Origin: Blastocladiella emersonii ATCC 22665
Taxonomy: Eukaryota; Blastocladiomycota; Blastocladiomycetes; Blastocladiales; Blastocladiaceae
DNA: 64,000 bases
Assembly (NCBI GenBank): GCA_025594325.1
Contig: JANHCV010000013.1
Coordinates: 372,001-436,000, forward strand
Direction of reading: 5' to 3'
Every line of letters begins with the position of its first letter. Within the stretch, counting starts at the first letter, position 1. Shown one piece after another: positions 31,381 through 42,239 of the stretch. The position numbers and the translations under genes were made by a program. Below the pieces are notes generated by a model, which made no database searches, was not told the DNA's origin, and was given only the letters and a program-made list of their open reading frames with translations.

Positions 31381-34300
31381 TCAAGGCCGCCGGGTCCTAG
31401 TTGAGCAGCTGCGCCGCCGAGTCGCCCGTGCGGCCGGCCAACGCGTGGCGAAGCACTGAAGCCGCCGTTGCCGGTGAGCGGGCAAGGCGTAGTGTAGCTC
31501 GACAGTCCATGGTGTTGATGCAGAGGCTTCGTGTGCATGGAGAGGCGCTTTACCAAAGGCATTGGATGAGGGAGAGGGGGCCCGTACTCGAGGACGGGCC
31601 TCGTGACTACCCCAGCAGATTGCTGTGGCAGGCGCTCTGCCGCACACGCGCCCCGCTGCAGCAGCCGTGGCCGCGGCCACCGTCGGCGACCACCTAGCGC
31701 ATCCCGCCGGCTCAAACACACATATGATCAATGTAACGGAATGTATTAAAAGCTTCGAATGAGCGGGACCGCGGCCGCGACCAGCGCGCTCCGTACGGTT
31801 CCTCGCGCGCTGAGAACCGCGCGTGCGCGCAATCCCGCCGCGTCCCAACCCGCTAGTAGCGCGCGTTGACGATGGCCTCAACGTTGGTGGGTTCGGCGGT
31901 GCGGGTCTCGAGCGGCGCCGTGTCGTGGAACGTGAAGAGGTCGGCGAATCGGTGGCGGTCGACGATGGTCGCACAGGCGCAGCTGCGCCTTTGCTCGCGG
32001 AACACGTCGGCCTGGACCGTGCGCGGGCGCGCGCGTCGAGCTCGAGCTTGCGCGCGTGGGCGGAGTCGTTGAGAAGCGTACCCGACGCTCGGGGCGGCGG
32101 TGACTGGATCGGCATGGGGGTAACCGGGTCGGTGCGAAGTCGGCGCTCCACTCGGGGTGCGTCTCGGTGTGCCGTGATGGCGCCCGTGCGCGCGCTGCTC
32201 GGCGAGGAGGTCAAAGAACCCGAGCTCACGCCACGCCTGGTACGCGCTGAGCCGCGTCGGGGGTGTCGGAGCGCTCCCGCTGCTGCCGTGAACGGACGCC
32301 GCGTGGTAGACGGCGAGCACGCGGACCTCGTGCTGCAGCGCGAGGTGTCGCGGGTCCTGGACCGTGTCGGCACCGCCGCCGCCCACCGGCTGCTGCTGCT
32401 GGAACAGGTGCGACGCGCCGAGCGCCTAGTCGACGCCCTCGTTGCGCAGGCGGCGGTACACGTCGAGGAACACGTCGAGGAACACGTCGAGGAAGAGCTG
32501 TCCGAGGTCCAAGGTCGACCGGCGCGGGCGGCAGGGTGGACCGACGCCTCGAGGTCGTACGGCGCGGGCTCGGCGCGCCCAATGCACTCGGCGTGGCGCG
32601 GCGGCTGCGCTTTTCGGCGAACTTGGCGCGCTCCTGGCGTCGAAGATGACGAGCGCGAACGACTGCATCGCGAGGTCGCCGCCGGCCACGTGCTGCAGGA
32701 CGTGAATGAACTCGGACACGACCGAGTCGAGCGCAGGGCTCGCGACAAGGCACAGGTGTAGGACGATGAAGGGGAGCGCACGGTGGCGACCTCGTGGTGC
32801 TGGGTCTGCGCGAGCAGCGGGTGCAGGGCGCGGAAGACGGCGACGAGCGCCGAGTCGGCGCAGTGGGCGGCGAGGCGGAGGCAGAACCGGCACGCCCACG
32901 CGAAGAAGGGCACGGCGCCGGGCTGGAACACGGCGGCGGCCGCGTCGGCCTCGGCCACGAGCATGGGCTCGTCGACGCGGTACTCGCTGTCCTGCAGGTG
33001 CCGCACCGTCGACCAGTCAAAGCCGTCGAGCGCGTCGAGGCACGTCTTGGGGTGCAGCTTGAGCAGCCGCTGGATCGCGTGCGCGACGATGGTCTGCGCT
33101 AGATGGGGCGCGCAGGACCAGATCCGGCGCGGGTTGATCTCCTCGCCGCAGCACGGGGATCTCCTGGCGACCACGCTCGGCCTCAGCCGGCCGTCCTTGT
33201 CGGAGACGGCCACCTCGCCGCACATCGCGACGGCCACGGCGCCCGAGAAATCGCCGAAATCGACGGCCCCGAGCTGCCCTGGACACACGGTGGCGCGTAC
33301 GGCGGGCGTCGGGTGGTGCTCTGCGACGTTGACGAGGGCGTCGACCACGACGTGCAGGTCGCGGACCAAGGCGTCGGCCGACAACGCGTGGATCTGCGTG
33401 AGTAGCGCGAGGGCTTCGTCGAGCGAGGCCTCGGCGACGACGAGGTCGGGCGACACGATGCGCGCACACACGCGGGCGAGGCGGTCGTGCAGCGACGGCG
33501 TCGCCGATTTCGCGGCATCGATGCGCGCCTGGAACGGCGCGAGGACCGGGTGCGCGGGCAGGTCGGGCGCGTCCTTGAGGACCTCGGGCGTGGCGCGCGA
33601 GAAGAGGAGGTCGAGGAGCGCCGTGGTGGGAGGGCCGACCTCGAGGACGGCGGGCGTGCGCGCGGCGGAGAGAAGGATCGACAGCCAGAACCGGGCGAAC
33701 GTCTTGTCGTCGGCGACGCGCGCGAGGCTGGTCCAGCACTGCACGGCCTCGGTGGGGAATTCGGCCGCTGCGTTGGCGATGAGAGAGACGACCTGCGACG
33801 CGAGCACGGCGACCTTGCTGCCGGCGCAGGGCACGAGCCAGTCGAGCGTCGCGAGGGCGTCGACCGGGCACGGGCGCAAGGGACCCTACCAGTCGTGCTG
33901 CAGGGCCTCGATGAGGTGCGCGATGAGCAAAAAGTTGGTGGCCGTGATGCGCTTGCTCGACACACGCTGCACCAACAGGAGGCCCTCGGTGTGGCGGTAC
34001 AGGCACAGCTCGACGGCGAGTTTGAGCGAGGTGCACTCCTTGGGCGGCGGTGCCCGGGATCGACTGCAACGGCGCGCAGATCGGGTCGTCCCACGGGCCG
34101 AGCTGCTCGAGCAGGACCCAGGGCGGCACATATCCGATGGGCCCGACAAGGAGCTTGGCGATCTGGGCGCCCGCGAGCTCCTCGAGTACGCGCCGCAGCG
34201 GCGGGTGGCGCATGGCGGCGAGGAGGAGATGTTTGCGGAGCGCGTGCGTGAGGGTCGCGGCGGGACGGCAAGCAGCCCGGGGAGGCACAGCAGCGAAGCA

Positions 34301-34418
34301 GCGAGCACGGGTCGAACACGCGGCGGCGGTCGTTGATGTCGATGGGTAGGACGGCGGCGAGGACTGACAGAGTGGCCATGGTGAAGGTGCGACAGAACTC
34401 GGCGAGCGAGGATAGCAC
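31381..34418 (-). pseudogene. Large helical-repeat (HEAT/ARM-like) gene, disrupted
   Basis: Starts near MATLSVLAAVLPIDINDRRR (34378). Recognisable coding then moves among frames: LTHALRKHLLLAAMRHPPLR and AQIAKLLVGPIGYVPPWVLL (about 34240-34080); CTSLKLAVELCLYRHTEGLL to LLIAHLIEALQHDW (34035-33890); an in-frame TAG at 33886; then LATLDWLVPCAGSKVAVLAS through AHAIQRLLKLHPKTCLDALD to about 32780; then, in another frame, FIVLHLCLVASPALDSVVSE and DLAMQSFALVIFDARS to a second in-frame TAG near 32430. Leu/Ala-rich paired helices suggest an alpha-solenoid. I cannot name the family. Two stops and at least two frame changes over 3 kb point to a pseudogene, although unrecognised introns could account for some. 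Confidence 0.45.
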
Positions 34419-35307
34419 CGGTGCCGTAGATTGGTTGTCAAGCGGAAGGTCGGCCCAACCTCAGTCGGTCACGGTGACGGGAAGCGTAGCCGTGCCCTCG
34501 CCGGCGATGGCAGCGACCAATGGGTGGGCGGAAGCGCGAGGAGTCGCGCCAGGCGGTCGGGCGCAGGATCAGCAACGCGGTGGCCGGTGAGCGAGTTGCC
34601 GTGACTCAGATACATGTTTGCTAGCATTTGGGGTATTGGTGGAGTGCGCAGACGAGCGAGCGAGGAGAGGAGCGGTCGCCGACGGTGGCGGTGGCCGCGG
34701 CCACGGCCGCGGAAGCGTCGAGCACGAACGGCAACGCGTCACGGGACCGCGACGCAGACCGCGACGCACCGACGCGTCCCGCGCGCTGTGGCGCCGCTGC
34801 CGCCGACCGCCCGCCCTCGGCCGCTTCACTGCCCCGCCACAACGCCATGGGCGCGCCGCTCGGATCTCTCCGAAGATTATGCAACCACGCCATCCAGCTG
34901 TTCTGTCCCTGCCGGCCCAGCGTTGCCCTGAGGCCGGATCGGCCGAGTCGCCGCACGGCAATGGGCCTCTCCCCGCCGTCCGCGCCACGCCCACGTCGGG
35001 ATCGGACGGCTCCCGCTTCGCGTCGCCAAATCCGAAGACGTGAACCTCCGAGTGCCCTCGAGTCCGCCTCGCCCCGCGCACACGAACGAGCGCTTCCGCG
35101 TTGCCCGGTGCATCGCCGCCCTCGTCAGTGGGCCTACGTGCCGCCTGATATCGGTGCCGCCACGCCGTCGTCATGCTGCTCGTCGAAATGGCAAGGTAAA
35201 CAGTGTGCTCCTCTTGGTCCAGACGCGACGTTCGCTCGTGTACATTCTCCCCCGCTCTCTTGCGCTCGCGCTTGGGGTTGAAAGCTGACACGCTTGCATT
35301 CGCGTAG

Positions 35308-36881
35308 CCGAATGTGGACCCGTCCGTCAAGGGCGAGGCCGTGCGGTGTCTGGCTCGGTGCCTCAGCGAGACGCGCGCGGGACGCTCCCACGACAGCCGT
35401 TCGACTTCCGCAAGGCCGCCGCACGGGTGACGGCGACCGTTCTTGTTGCGTCGGCACTGTGTGCAGTGTTCGAGGACACGCTACCACCGCCCGCCGACGC
35501 TGCTACCGCGAGATGCTCGCCGCACCTCGTCGCGCGCATGAAGGTCCACGAGGCCGTCTGTTTCGGTACCGACGCCGAGCGCGCCGCCGCCAAGGCCATG
35601 CGCGGAGCCACCAAAAGCGGCGGCAGCGTCACGCCGCTCGCGCCACCACCCGCTGCGGCGGCGCGCGCGTCCGTCGCTGGTCCGCTCGCGCGGCCTGCGC
35701 CCGCCAGGGCACGCCCCTCGAGTGTTACGGGACCCGGCGCCGCCGCGGGCGCGAGTCACGCGGCCCGTGGGCACGATGCACCCGCCCATGTCCTCGTTGC
35801 CGACCAGCTCGTCAACGCGGTCGCGCTGCAGATCCGGCTCGCGTTCACGGCCGCCGACACGGCGCCCGTCATGCGCCTGTGCAAGCACCTCCTCCACACG
35901 CTGCTGCAGTTCTTTGACGCGCCGCTGCTCGCGTGCAGTGTCTCCCTCGACACGCTCGGCCAGCTCATGACCGAGCTCCTCACGCGGCTGCTGGACGCGG
36001 ACCTGCCGAACCGGTCGTCGGGCGTGCAGCTCGTCAAGGCGCTCAACATGCTCATGGTCCGCATCCTCGACAAGTCGCCGGCCAACCAGATCTTCGCGGT
36101 CCTGCTGCGCATGCTCGGCGACGCGCTGCCCGTGCTCCAGACGGGCGAGCAGGTCAAGTACGCGGAGCTCACCATGAAGTGCCTGTGGAAGGTGATCCGC
36201 ATGCTGCCGACGTACCTCAAGGAGGACGGCAAGGTCAACGTTGCCGAGCTGCTCCGCGACATCCACTTCTTCCTCGAGCACATCCAGGCCGCCGACTGGC
36301 GCCGCCGCGAGACCCCGCTCGGCGACGTGCCCATCCGCACCATCAAGACCATGCTCTCGGAACTCTCGCTCGCGTACGGCGACGCCATCCTCGACCACTT
36401 CCACCTCGTCGACGACAAGGACGACGCTTACGTGTTCACCTACACCAAGAACCTGCTTGCGTCGCAGGCGCGCAAGCGCGCTGCGGCCGCGGGCGGTACC
36501 ATGGGGTCCGCGTCCAGTCTGCCCGGGTCGCAGTACGGGTCCGCCGCGAGTTTGACTGGTGGCAGCCGGTCGGGCAGCGTCGCCGACGCGTCCGAGGCGC
36601 ACCAGCAGCACCAGTACCAGCAGCAGCACTACGGCGCCGGTGCCGGCGCCGGTCTCGGGTCGCCCGCGATGCAGCGGCCGGGCAGCGCCATGTCCCACCG
36701 CAGCTACGCGTCGAGCGCGGCGTTCGCGGCGGCCGCGGCATCCGCGGGCAGCGGGACCGAGACCGTCATGGCGGCGCTCGCTGCGCGCGAGGCGACGGCG
36801 GCCGGCGACAAGGAAGCGTTTGACGAGCTCACGGCTATCTTCAGCAAACTCGGATGTCCTGTTGCGAACATAAACACTTAG
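35308..36881 (+). pseudogene. XMAP215/chTOG C-terminal fragment
   Basis: The first 70 bp, after a GCGTAG acceptor, read PNVDPSVKGEAVRCLARCLS, a TOG-domain HEAT repeat, but in a frame different from the rest. From about 35380 the frame gives FRKAAARVTATVLVASA...FEDTLPP, the end of a TOG domain. A Pro/Ala-rich linker follows, then the conserved C-terminal domain of XMAP215/CKAP5/MOR1: LCKHLLHTLLQFFDAPLLAC, SSGVQLVKALNMLMVRILDK, AELTMKCLWKVIRMLP, IHFFLEHIQAADWRR, IRTIKTMLSELSLAYGDAIL and DHFHLVDDKDD. The last residues, DELTAIFSKLG, match the family's ELAEIFKKIG, but the protein stops soon after instead of continuing for about 40 more residues. Full-length members have several TOG domains upstream (often ~2,000 residues). 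Both ends are missing here. Confidence 0.75.
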
Positions 36882-37145
36882 TTTCGATCTGAAGACCAAT
36901 CCTACCTTGAGCGGTCGTCCGTGCGCAAGTTTGCACCATACACGCGCTCCGCTGCGAGTCGCGATCGTGGCAATCACAAAGCTGGGTGATGCAACACGTC
37001 ACGTTTGTGGCGCAACGCGTCCCCAAGACATCCCTGACCATTTCTGCCCGAGCTTGTCTCGTTCAGGGAACTGCTACAATGCTCATGAAGCTTCAATAAT
37101 TATACTTGAGGCACCTAGACGCTTCGCGTCTGGTTTTCAATCGAG
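36882..37145. other. Intergenic, nothing supported
   Basis: No gene recognised. Contains the presumed break point of the XMAP215 fragment. Confidence 0.35.
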
Positions 37146-37162
37146 GGCTAAAGCCCGCGACA

Positions 37163-37262
37163 CGTTTCGCGCGTGCCAGCTTCGCGCGTCGCAGCTTTGC
37201 CCGTCGCAGCTTTGCGCGTTGCAGCTTCGCGCGTGGCAGCTTCGCGTGTCGCAGCCAGCTAA
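37163..37262 (+). repeat. 15-bp tandem repeat, about six copies
   Basis: Consensus TTCGCGCGTCGCAGC with one or two changes per copy, from about 37163 to 37262. Read in one frame it would encode repeats of FARRS. The surrounding sequence is not convincingly coding, so this is listed as a minisatellite. Confidence 0.8.
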
Positions 37263-37791
37263 TCCAGCCGGGAACTGCGCGGACCCTAATAAAAATTCCG
37301 ATACTACTCTTTCGTCCCGGCGACCTGCTCGGACGGCTTCGAGTGCGTGGTAAGCTGAAGCGCCGCTGGAGCGGTCGTTGATGTTCACGGTTGCTGCTGT
37401 CTCCCACTGCTGCGCCACCCGCCTGAGCCACACACTGCACACTGAGCCACCACTCTCCGACCCCGCCTGTCGCCCCATCGCCTACCACTCCGACCGCTTC
37501 CATGCGACAGTACGACAGCCATACAATCTAGTGGTCCTACCGCCTTTCCAAGCTGGTCCCTGACCGACTGCCATTCGAACCACCTGCTTGCTCCCGTTTC
37601 AATCCGCACAACTTGCCTCCAACTCTGCTTGGAATGGGACGTCCACAAGTCCATCGGCCTGGCAGTTCCTGTCACTTCCACGGGCGCAGCGACGGTTCGC
37701 TGTACGCGAATACATTATGAAGGGGATAAAAAAAACGGAAAACCATGCATCATGTTTGAGCTCTCTTTGAGAGGTCTTGGGGACCAAATGT

Positions 37792-38958
37792 TCAACAAAG
37801 CCACGACACGAAAACTGCTCGCGCAAAGTCGATAAGGAGAGCAATCAAAGCTGATGCAAGCTGCGTGTTGTTCACAAGGGCGATTTGGATTGGGATAGCT
37901 TCCACCGTGATGACTTGGGTCAGACTTGGCCAGACATCTTGCAGAGCTGAAACGAAAAGCGGGAAAACGAGTGCCTCGACCGCGGAAAGCACAATTAGCA
38001 CTCGGAAAAGACGTCGAGACCAGGCCATCAGGTTCGTCCAAGTGGTAGAGCTGCATTGCAAAACCAATATGAAGACGGAACTTATGACGATGAAGGCACA
38101 AATCAGGCAGTTGAGCCCGTATAACAGAATGACCAAGGATCGATTGTAACTGTCAAGCGATTTCCAATGGTCCCGCACGAAGCGAAGCATGTGCCATGCC
38201 AAGACGTTGGTCAATTCAGGTACCATGACCAAACAAGTCACAAACCCATAAACCGCGACTCGGGTCAACCAGTGATACTTCGGTGCAGGGTCAGATTCAG
38301 GGCGGGCCTCAGGCCTGGGGCCGCGGCAGAAAAACGAACTTAGTCTGCGGTTATCTACACAATATTATCGGCGTGTCAGTTACAAGGGAGCTGAAAGTCA
38401 AGGAATACGCCAATCAGTACCATCTTCATTCAAGGTTAAAAGAACATCCATGGGCGATGACTGATTCTCGAGTTCCAGCGAGACTAACTTGACAAAGAAC
38501 ACTATCGCCAAGTTGGTCATGCAATTGATCAAAACAATCGTGAAGTGAACCACGGGCTTATCGCCAAACGGACTGGGGCTCCTCGGCACGACCACGGCGA
38601 GAAGCCAGACAGCTTGTGCGATTTCCAACATCAACGAGACCACAATCAAGATGGTGGTGAACGTTTCGACACGTGGTTGATCCGGGCCGCCGTCGTCCTC
38701 GTCCTCGTTGGCACCAGTTTTGTTGTACATTGGCAAGCACGAGGCACACGGTGAGGACAAAAAGTACGGAAAGAGTCGTTCCTTGATCCGCGGAGTGACA
38801 TAGACCATGAGAAGCTGGAAGAAGAAGCCAAGGATCGCGACAAAAACTCCAGGCCAGCCAAGGATGATGGGATATTGCTGGATGATGGCTTCAATGCTGC
38901 GAGACGACCCGGCCGAGGCCGTAGTGTTTGCCACGAGCTGCTGCAAGTTTGGATTCAT
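37792..38958 (-). CDS. Seven-TM membrane protein, unknown family
   Basis: Exon 1 (38958 to about 38400) starts MNPNLQQLVANTTASAGSSR and has three hydrophobic spans: IILGWPGVFVAILGFFFQLL, TTILIVVSLMLEIAQAVWLL and FTIVLINCMTNLAIVFFVKL. Exon 2 (about 38325-37792) has four: VAVYGFVTCLVMVPELTNVL, SLVILLYGLNCLICAFIVIS, FRVLIVLSAVEALVFPLFVS and ASALIALLIDFARAVFVSWL. Seven spans with an N-glycosylatable N-terminus (ANTT) recall GPCR topology, but no GPCR signature is visible. The intron between about 38280 and 38410 is clear from frame and composition, but its exact phase was not settled (acceptor candidate CCCCAG at 38318). Confidence 0.55.
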
Positions 38959-40097
38959 GGCTGGTATTCATGTTGTGCGGGGGGGAGCGAGGATCCCGCC
39001 CGGTGACGACCCCTTCTTTTTCTACGCGCCGCTCAACAAGGCACAGCACGGTCGCTTGCGTTGCGCATTTGCGTGCACCGCACTGTGCTGTTTACCGCAC
39101 CGCGACGTGGCACGGTGCGCTCTCTAACATCTGATGAGGTTCGCAGCAAAGCGAGCATCGAACAGCCACCGCGAAGAGCGATGCTTCTGTCAGCGCAGCC
39201 ACGCAACGCGGTGGACCCGGCTTCGCTCTGCTCACTGCGGACAAACGAGCTGAAGATCACGGACAGCCCGTGAGGTTAAGAGACTAATATTTGAGATCAA
39301 AGACGTGACAGGAAAATTAATGAGGTGGCATATGCATGCCCTAGTACATGATGGTGGCGTAGATGGGGGTGTTGAAGATGACGCGGGCGTTGAGGGACTC
39401 GAGCCCAATGACAAAAGCGTACTCGAGGGGGTTGGCCTGGAGGCCACGCGCGAGAGGATCACCTTCGCGGCGGACGAGATGAGTGTGAGCGGTTGGTGCG
39501 TGGCGAGTGGGGAGTACCCACGCGCTCAAGCGCGCCAGAAGGGATACCCAGACAAGTAATTTGTGAGCACGTCATGGACATATGTTCTAGCGCCATTTGT
39601 AGCTCAAGGAAAATGACTTGAGTCGATTAACCAAGTGGCGCTGTGCGACGCGACGCGACGCGATGCGCCACTCACGTGGCACTCTCGCCTGGTTTGACAT
39701 CATTTGCCTTTTCAAGTGATGGGAAGGCCAAAGGAGTAAAATCACTTGTTCAATGTTGTTTCATTCACGTTGGTTGCGGTACGTAGTGGTAAGCAGTGAT
39801 TATTTGTTGTTTGAGGGCGTTTCGCGTCAGGCGCACCATTTGTTGTCAACTTGTTTGGATCATATCTCCTCCTGGCCTAGAAACCCGCGGGCTCGAATGT
39901 ACGACCTCAAAGACGTCAAGTCCCATCAGCATCATTTGGCTCATCAACGACCCGTCAAGGACCCAACCTGGACATCTTTCAGCGGGAAAGCACATCACAG
40001 GGCACAATAACTTCATTTATATCCTTTAAAGCGGAAGAGACCCCCGTTTCCGTCGTGTACAAGGAGTTGGTACTCTACTTCAAACTTTCGGGTAGCT
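38959..40097. other. Intergenic, no gene supported
   Basis: Lower GC than most of the window, with stops in all frames. A short GACGC run sits near 39650. Nothing else was recognised. Confidence 0.4.
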
Positions 40098-40350
40098 CAT
40101 CACCAAACCGCGCCTGCTGAGGCCCCATGGATCCAGGGTGGATCCACCTCGAGCCTTCCAGCGCTGGATCCAGCATTAATCTAGCGCTGGATCCAGATTT
40201 CGCAGACTGGACCCACCATCATGAAAGGTGGATCCAGCCTTGACTGAGATGAGCTGGAATGAGCTTCGCGGCGACCTGGATCGAGACGTTGATCCATTTT
40301 CTTGAAAGTCGACCCACACCTTGATCCACGCGCCCTGGATCAACTTGTTG
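40098..40350. repeat. GGATCC-rich array with CATCACCAAACCG end
   Basis: CATCACCAAACCG (40098-40110) is followed by many copies of TGGATCCAG, GTGGATCCAC and near variants in both orientations. The same 13-mer, inverted, ends the array at 58673-58685. Both arrays carry GGATCCAGGGTGGATCCAC close to that end. A third GGATCC-rich array lies at 54300-54540. The clustered short palindromic motifs next to a terminal 13-mer resemble the subterminal repeats of a DNA transposon. Confidence 0.8.
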
Positions 40351-41145
40351 TAAATGTAGTTCTAGGCGTCGATCTACGTCTATATCCAACTCTTGCGCAG
40401 GCAGAACCAGGAGCTGATCGACGGTGAACATGGTGGTGAAGGAACTCGTGCGAAAATGCATCGAAATGGTCGCAACGACCCAGAAAAGCATTTGAGGGAG
40501 CCGAACGCAACTCGACGTGTTCGTGCTGCTGCAGGATGAGCTTGAGCCCGTCACCAAACGTCGTGTTCGCGGAAGGATCGCGGTGGTCCACAAAATCGAG
40601 CGAGTTGGCGATCTGCGGCATCATGAGCAGCGTGAGGCTCGCAGCGTCGTCGTACACGTTGATCAGGTACTCGGTGTACCCGCCCTGGTGCGCCGACGAT
40701 GGCCGGTTCCCGTTCGGCGCGACGTGAAGGAAGGCCGAGATGGCCGACAGCGGCACGATGTGGAATTCGCACGTGGCGGGTTGCGTGGGACGGAGAGCAA
40801 CCGTCTGCCCGGCGTTAAGGCCCGGCGGAACGACGTGCGGCACCGACTGGTAGAGGTGGAACCGCTCGACGAGCGTGAGCTCAAGTTCAATGTCGTCCAA
40901 CTTAGGTCAGAGGGCCAGGTGCGCGGATACCGCTTGGCGACGCGCACCCGAGGCCATCAGCAAGCTCGAAGTCTTAACTGAGACTCATAAAGCTTCAAGA
41001 TGCGAAAGCTCTCACGACCGCCGTTACGACTCTTCACGCGAGGGGAGCGCTGCGGCGCGGCTTGCTCGCCGACCAGGTCCGTCTCGGTCCACTTCCAAAG
41101 CTCACGGCACGGCCACACGCTTGCAGCGAGTGATTCATGGATCAT
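40351..41145 (-). CDS. Unknown gene M1, 3' end lost at the repeat array
   Basis: Exon 1 from ATG 41145 reads MIHESLAASVWPCRELWKWT to GRESFRILKLYESQ (to about 40985). Exon 2 starts at 40900 after a CTAAG acceptor with LDDIELELTLVERFHLYQSV and continues GYTEYLINVYDDAASLTLLM, then HEHVELRSAPSNAFLGRCDH. Protein-like composition fades at about 40430, just before the GGATCC array, and the frame then reads on into it. The gene is probably truncated by that insertion. Family unknown. It is divergent from the gene that starts near 42200. Confidence 0.45.
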
Positions 41146-42220
41146 TCATAGAGTGCGACGTCGCGGTACCGTCGCCGGGAGGAGAGAGCGCGGCGCTGCA
41201 GCGAAGCGCGAGCCGCAAAACGCGTCGAAGCCAACGCCACGTGAGCGCGTCGATCGTTTCAGCCGCGTTCGCTTTTCGCGGACTTCGCGCCGCGGCGGCT
41301 CGCACTCTCTCGCCCCACCACCAACAGCGCATCCGCCCAGCGCCGCCACGCGTCCGCGGCACGGTGACCCCACGGTACGCGTCTCTCCCCTTCTCCGAGG
41401 TCTCTCGCTCCTCGCGACGTGCATCCACAGCCATGCCTCGAGACCCGCGATACGCCCTGCACGCTTCGGCGGGTCTTGCGCCTGCTGCGCTTGATGCTCG
41501 CGCCGCGTTCCCACGCCCTCCGCGCCGGCTGTCCGTTCGCTCGCTCGCTGACGCGTCACACGGTCACCTTGCTCTCTTTCGTAGCCTTCGAGATGTACAT
41601 CAAGCTGCAGCAGCGCTCGTGGGGGCCGTCGTGACGCACCCGCGTCGATCCTGACCATGGTCGCGACAAGGTGCGCCGTGTGCGGCTCGGTCTCCTGCTC
41701 CCACGGGCCGAGACTCACATGTTCGCGAACTCCATCGGTAGGACGCCAAGTACGCCAAGCGGCTACGACACGCGCCGCGCCTTCGCCCGCCAGGCCAACT
41801 CGTGTGCGACGCGCTCAAGGCTACACGGTACGGGCCTTCTCCTTCGCGTTCTCGGCGTGATTTGCGCTGATCGTGGGCACGGACAGGCTCCGAGCTCCCG
41901 AGCGACATCGCTCGTGTCGTCGGCCCAGATCCTGGCGACGCGGCCCGTCCGTTCGCGCCATGTGTATACTTCGCCCGATCCCTTGCTCACTTGTCTCCGC
42001 CACGTCACCCATAGCCTCGGTCAACCACGACAAGCCTCAACGGTGCCCCAGAACACGCGGCGAGGTCTCGCTGCTCGGGTCGTCGCTGGTCTCAAGCACG
42101 CGCCTGGCTGCACGTGCGAGTCCGAGTTCGAGGTACGCGACTCGGTCGGCGTGCTCGCGGACCGAGACTGACACGGTCGACTCGAGTAGGTTATCCAATA
42201 CGTCAAGCTGCAGCGGTAAG
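41146..42220. other. Spacer with possible 5' exons of P1
   Basis: The upstream exons of gene P1 probably lie here; a candidate is ATGTTCGCGAACTCCATCG followed by GTAGGA near 41720. None could be joined with certainty. The rest is GC-rich without protein-like frames. Confidence 0.3.
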
Positions 42221-42239
42221 GGTCGCCTCGTCGTCCGCC

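Noticed and set aside
34569-35330. 253-codon minus-strand frame starting MTDGSTFGYANASV
   Set aside because: Overlaps the TOG-encoding exon on the other strand and degrades to Arg/Pro-rich sequence; no homology seen.
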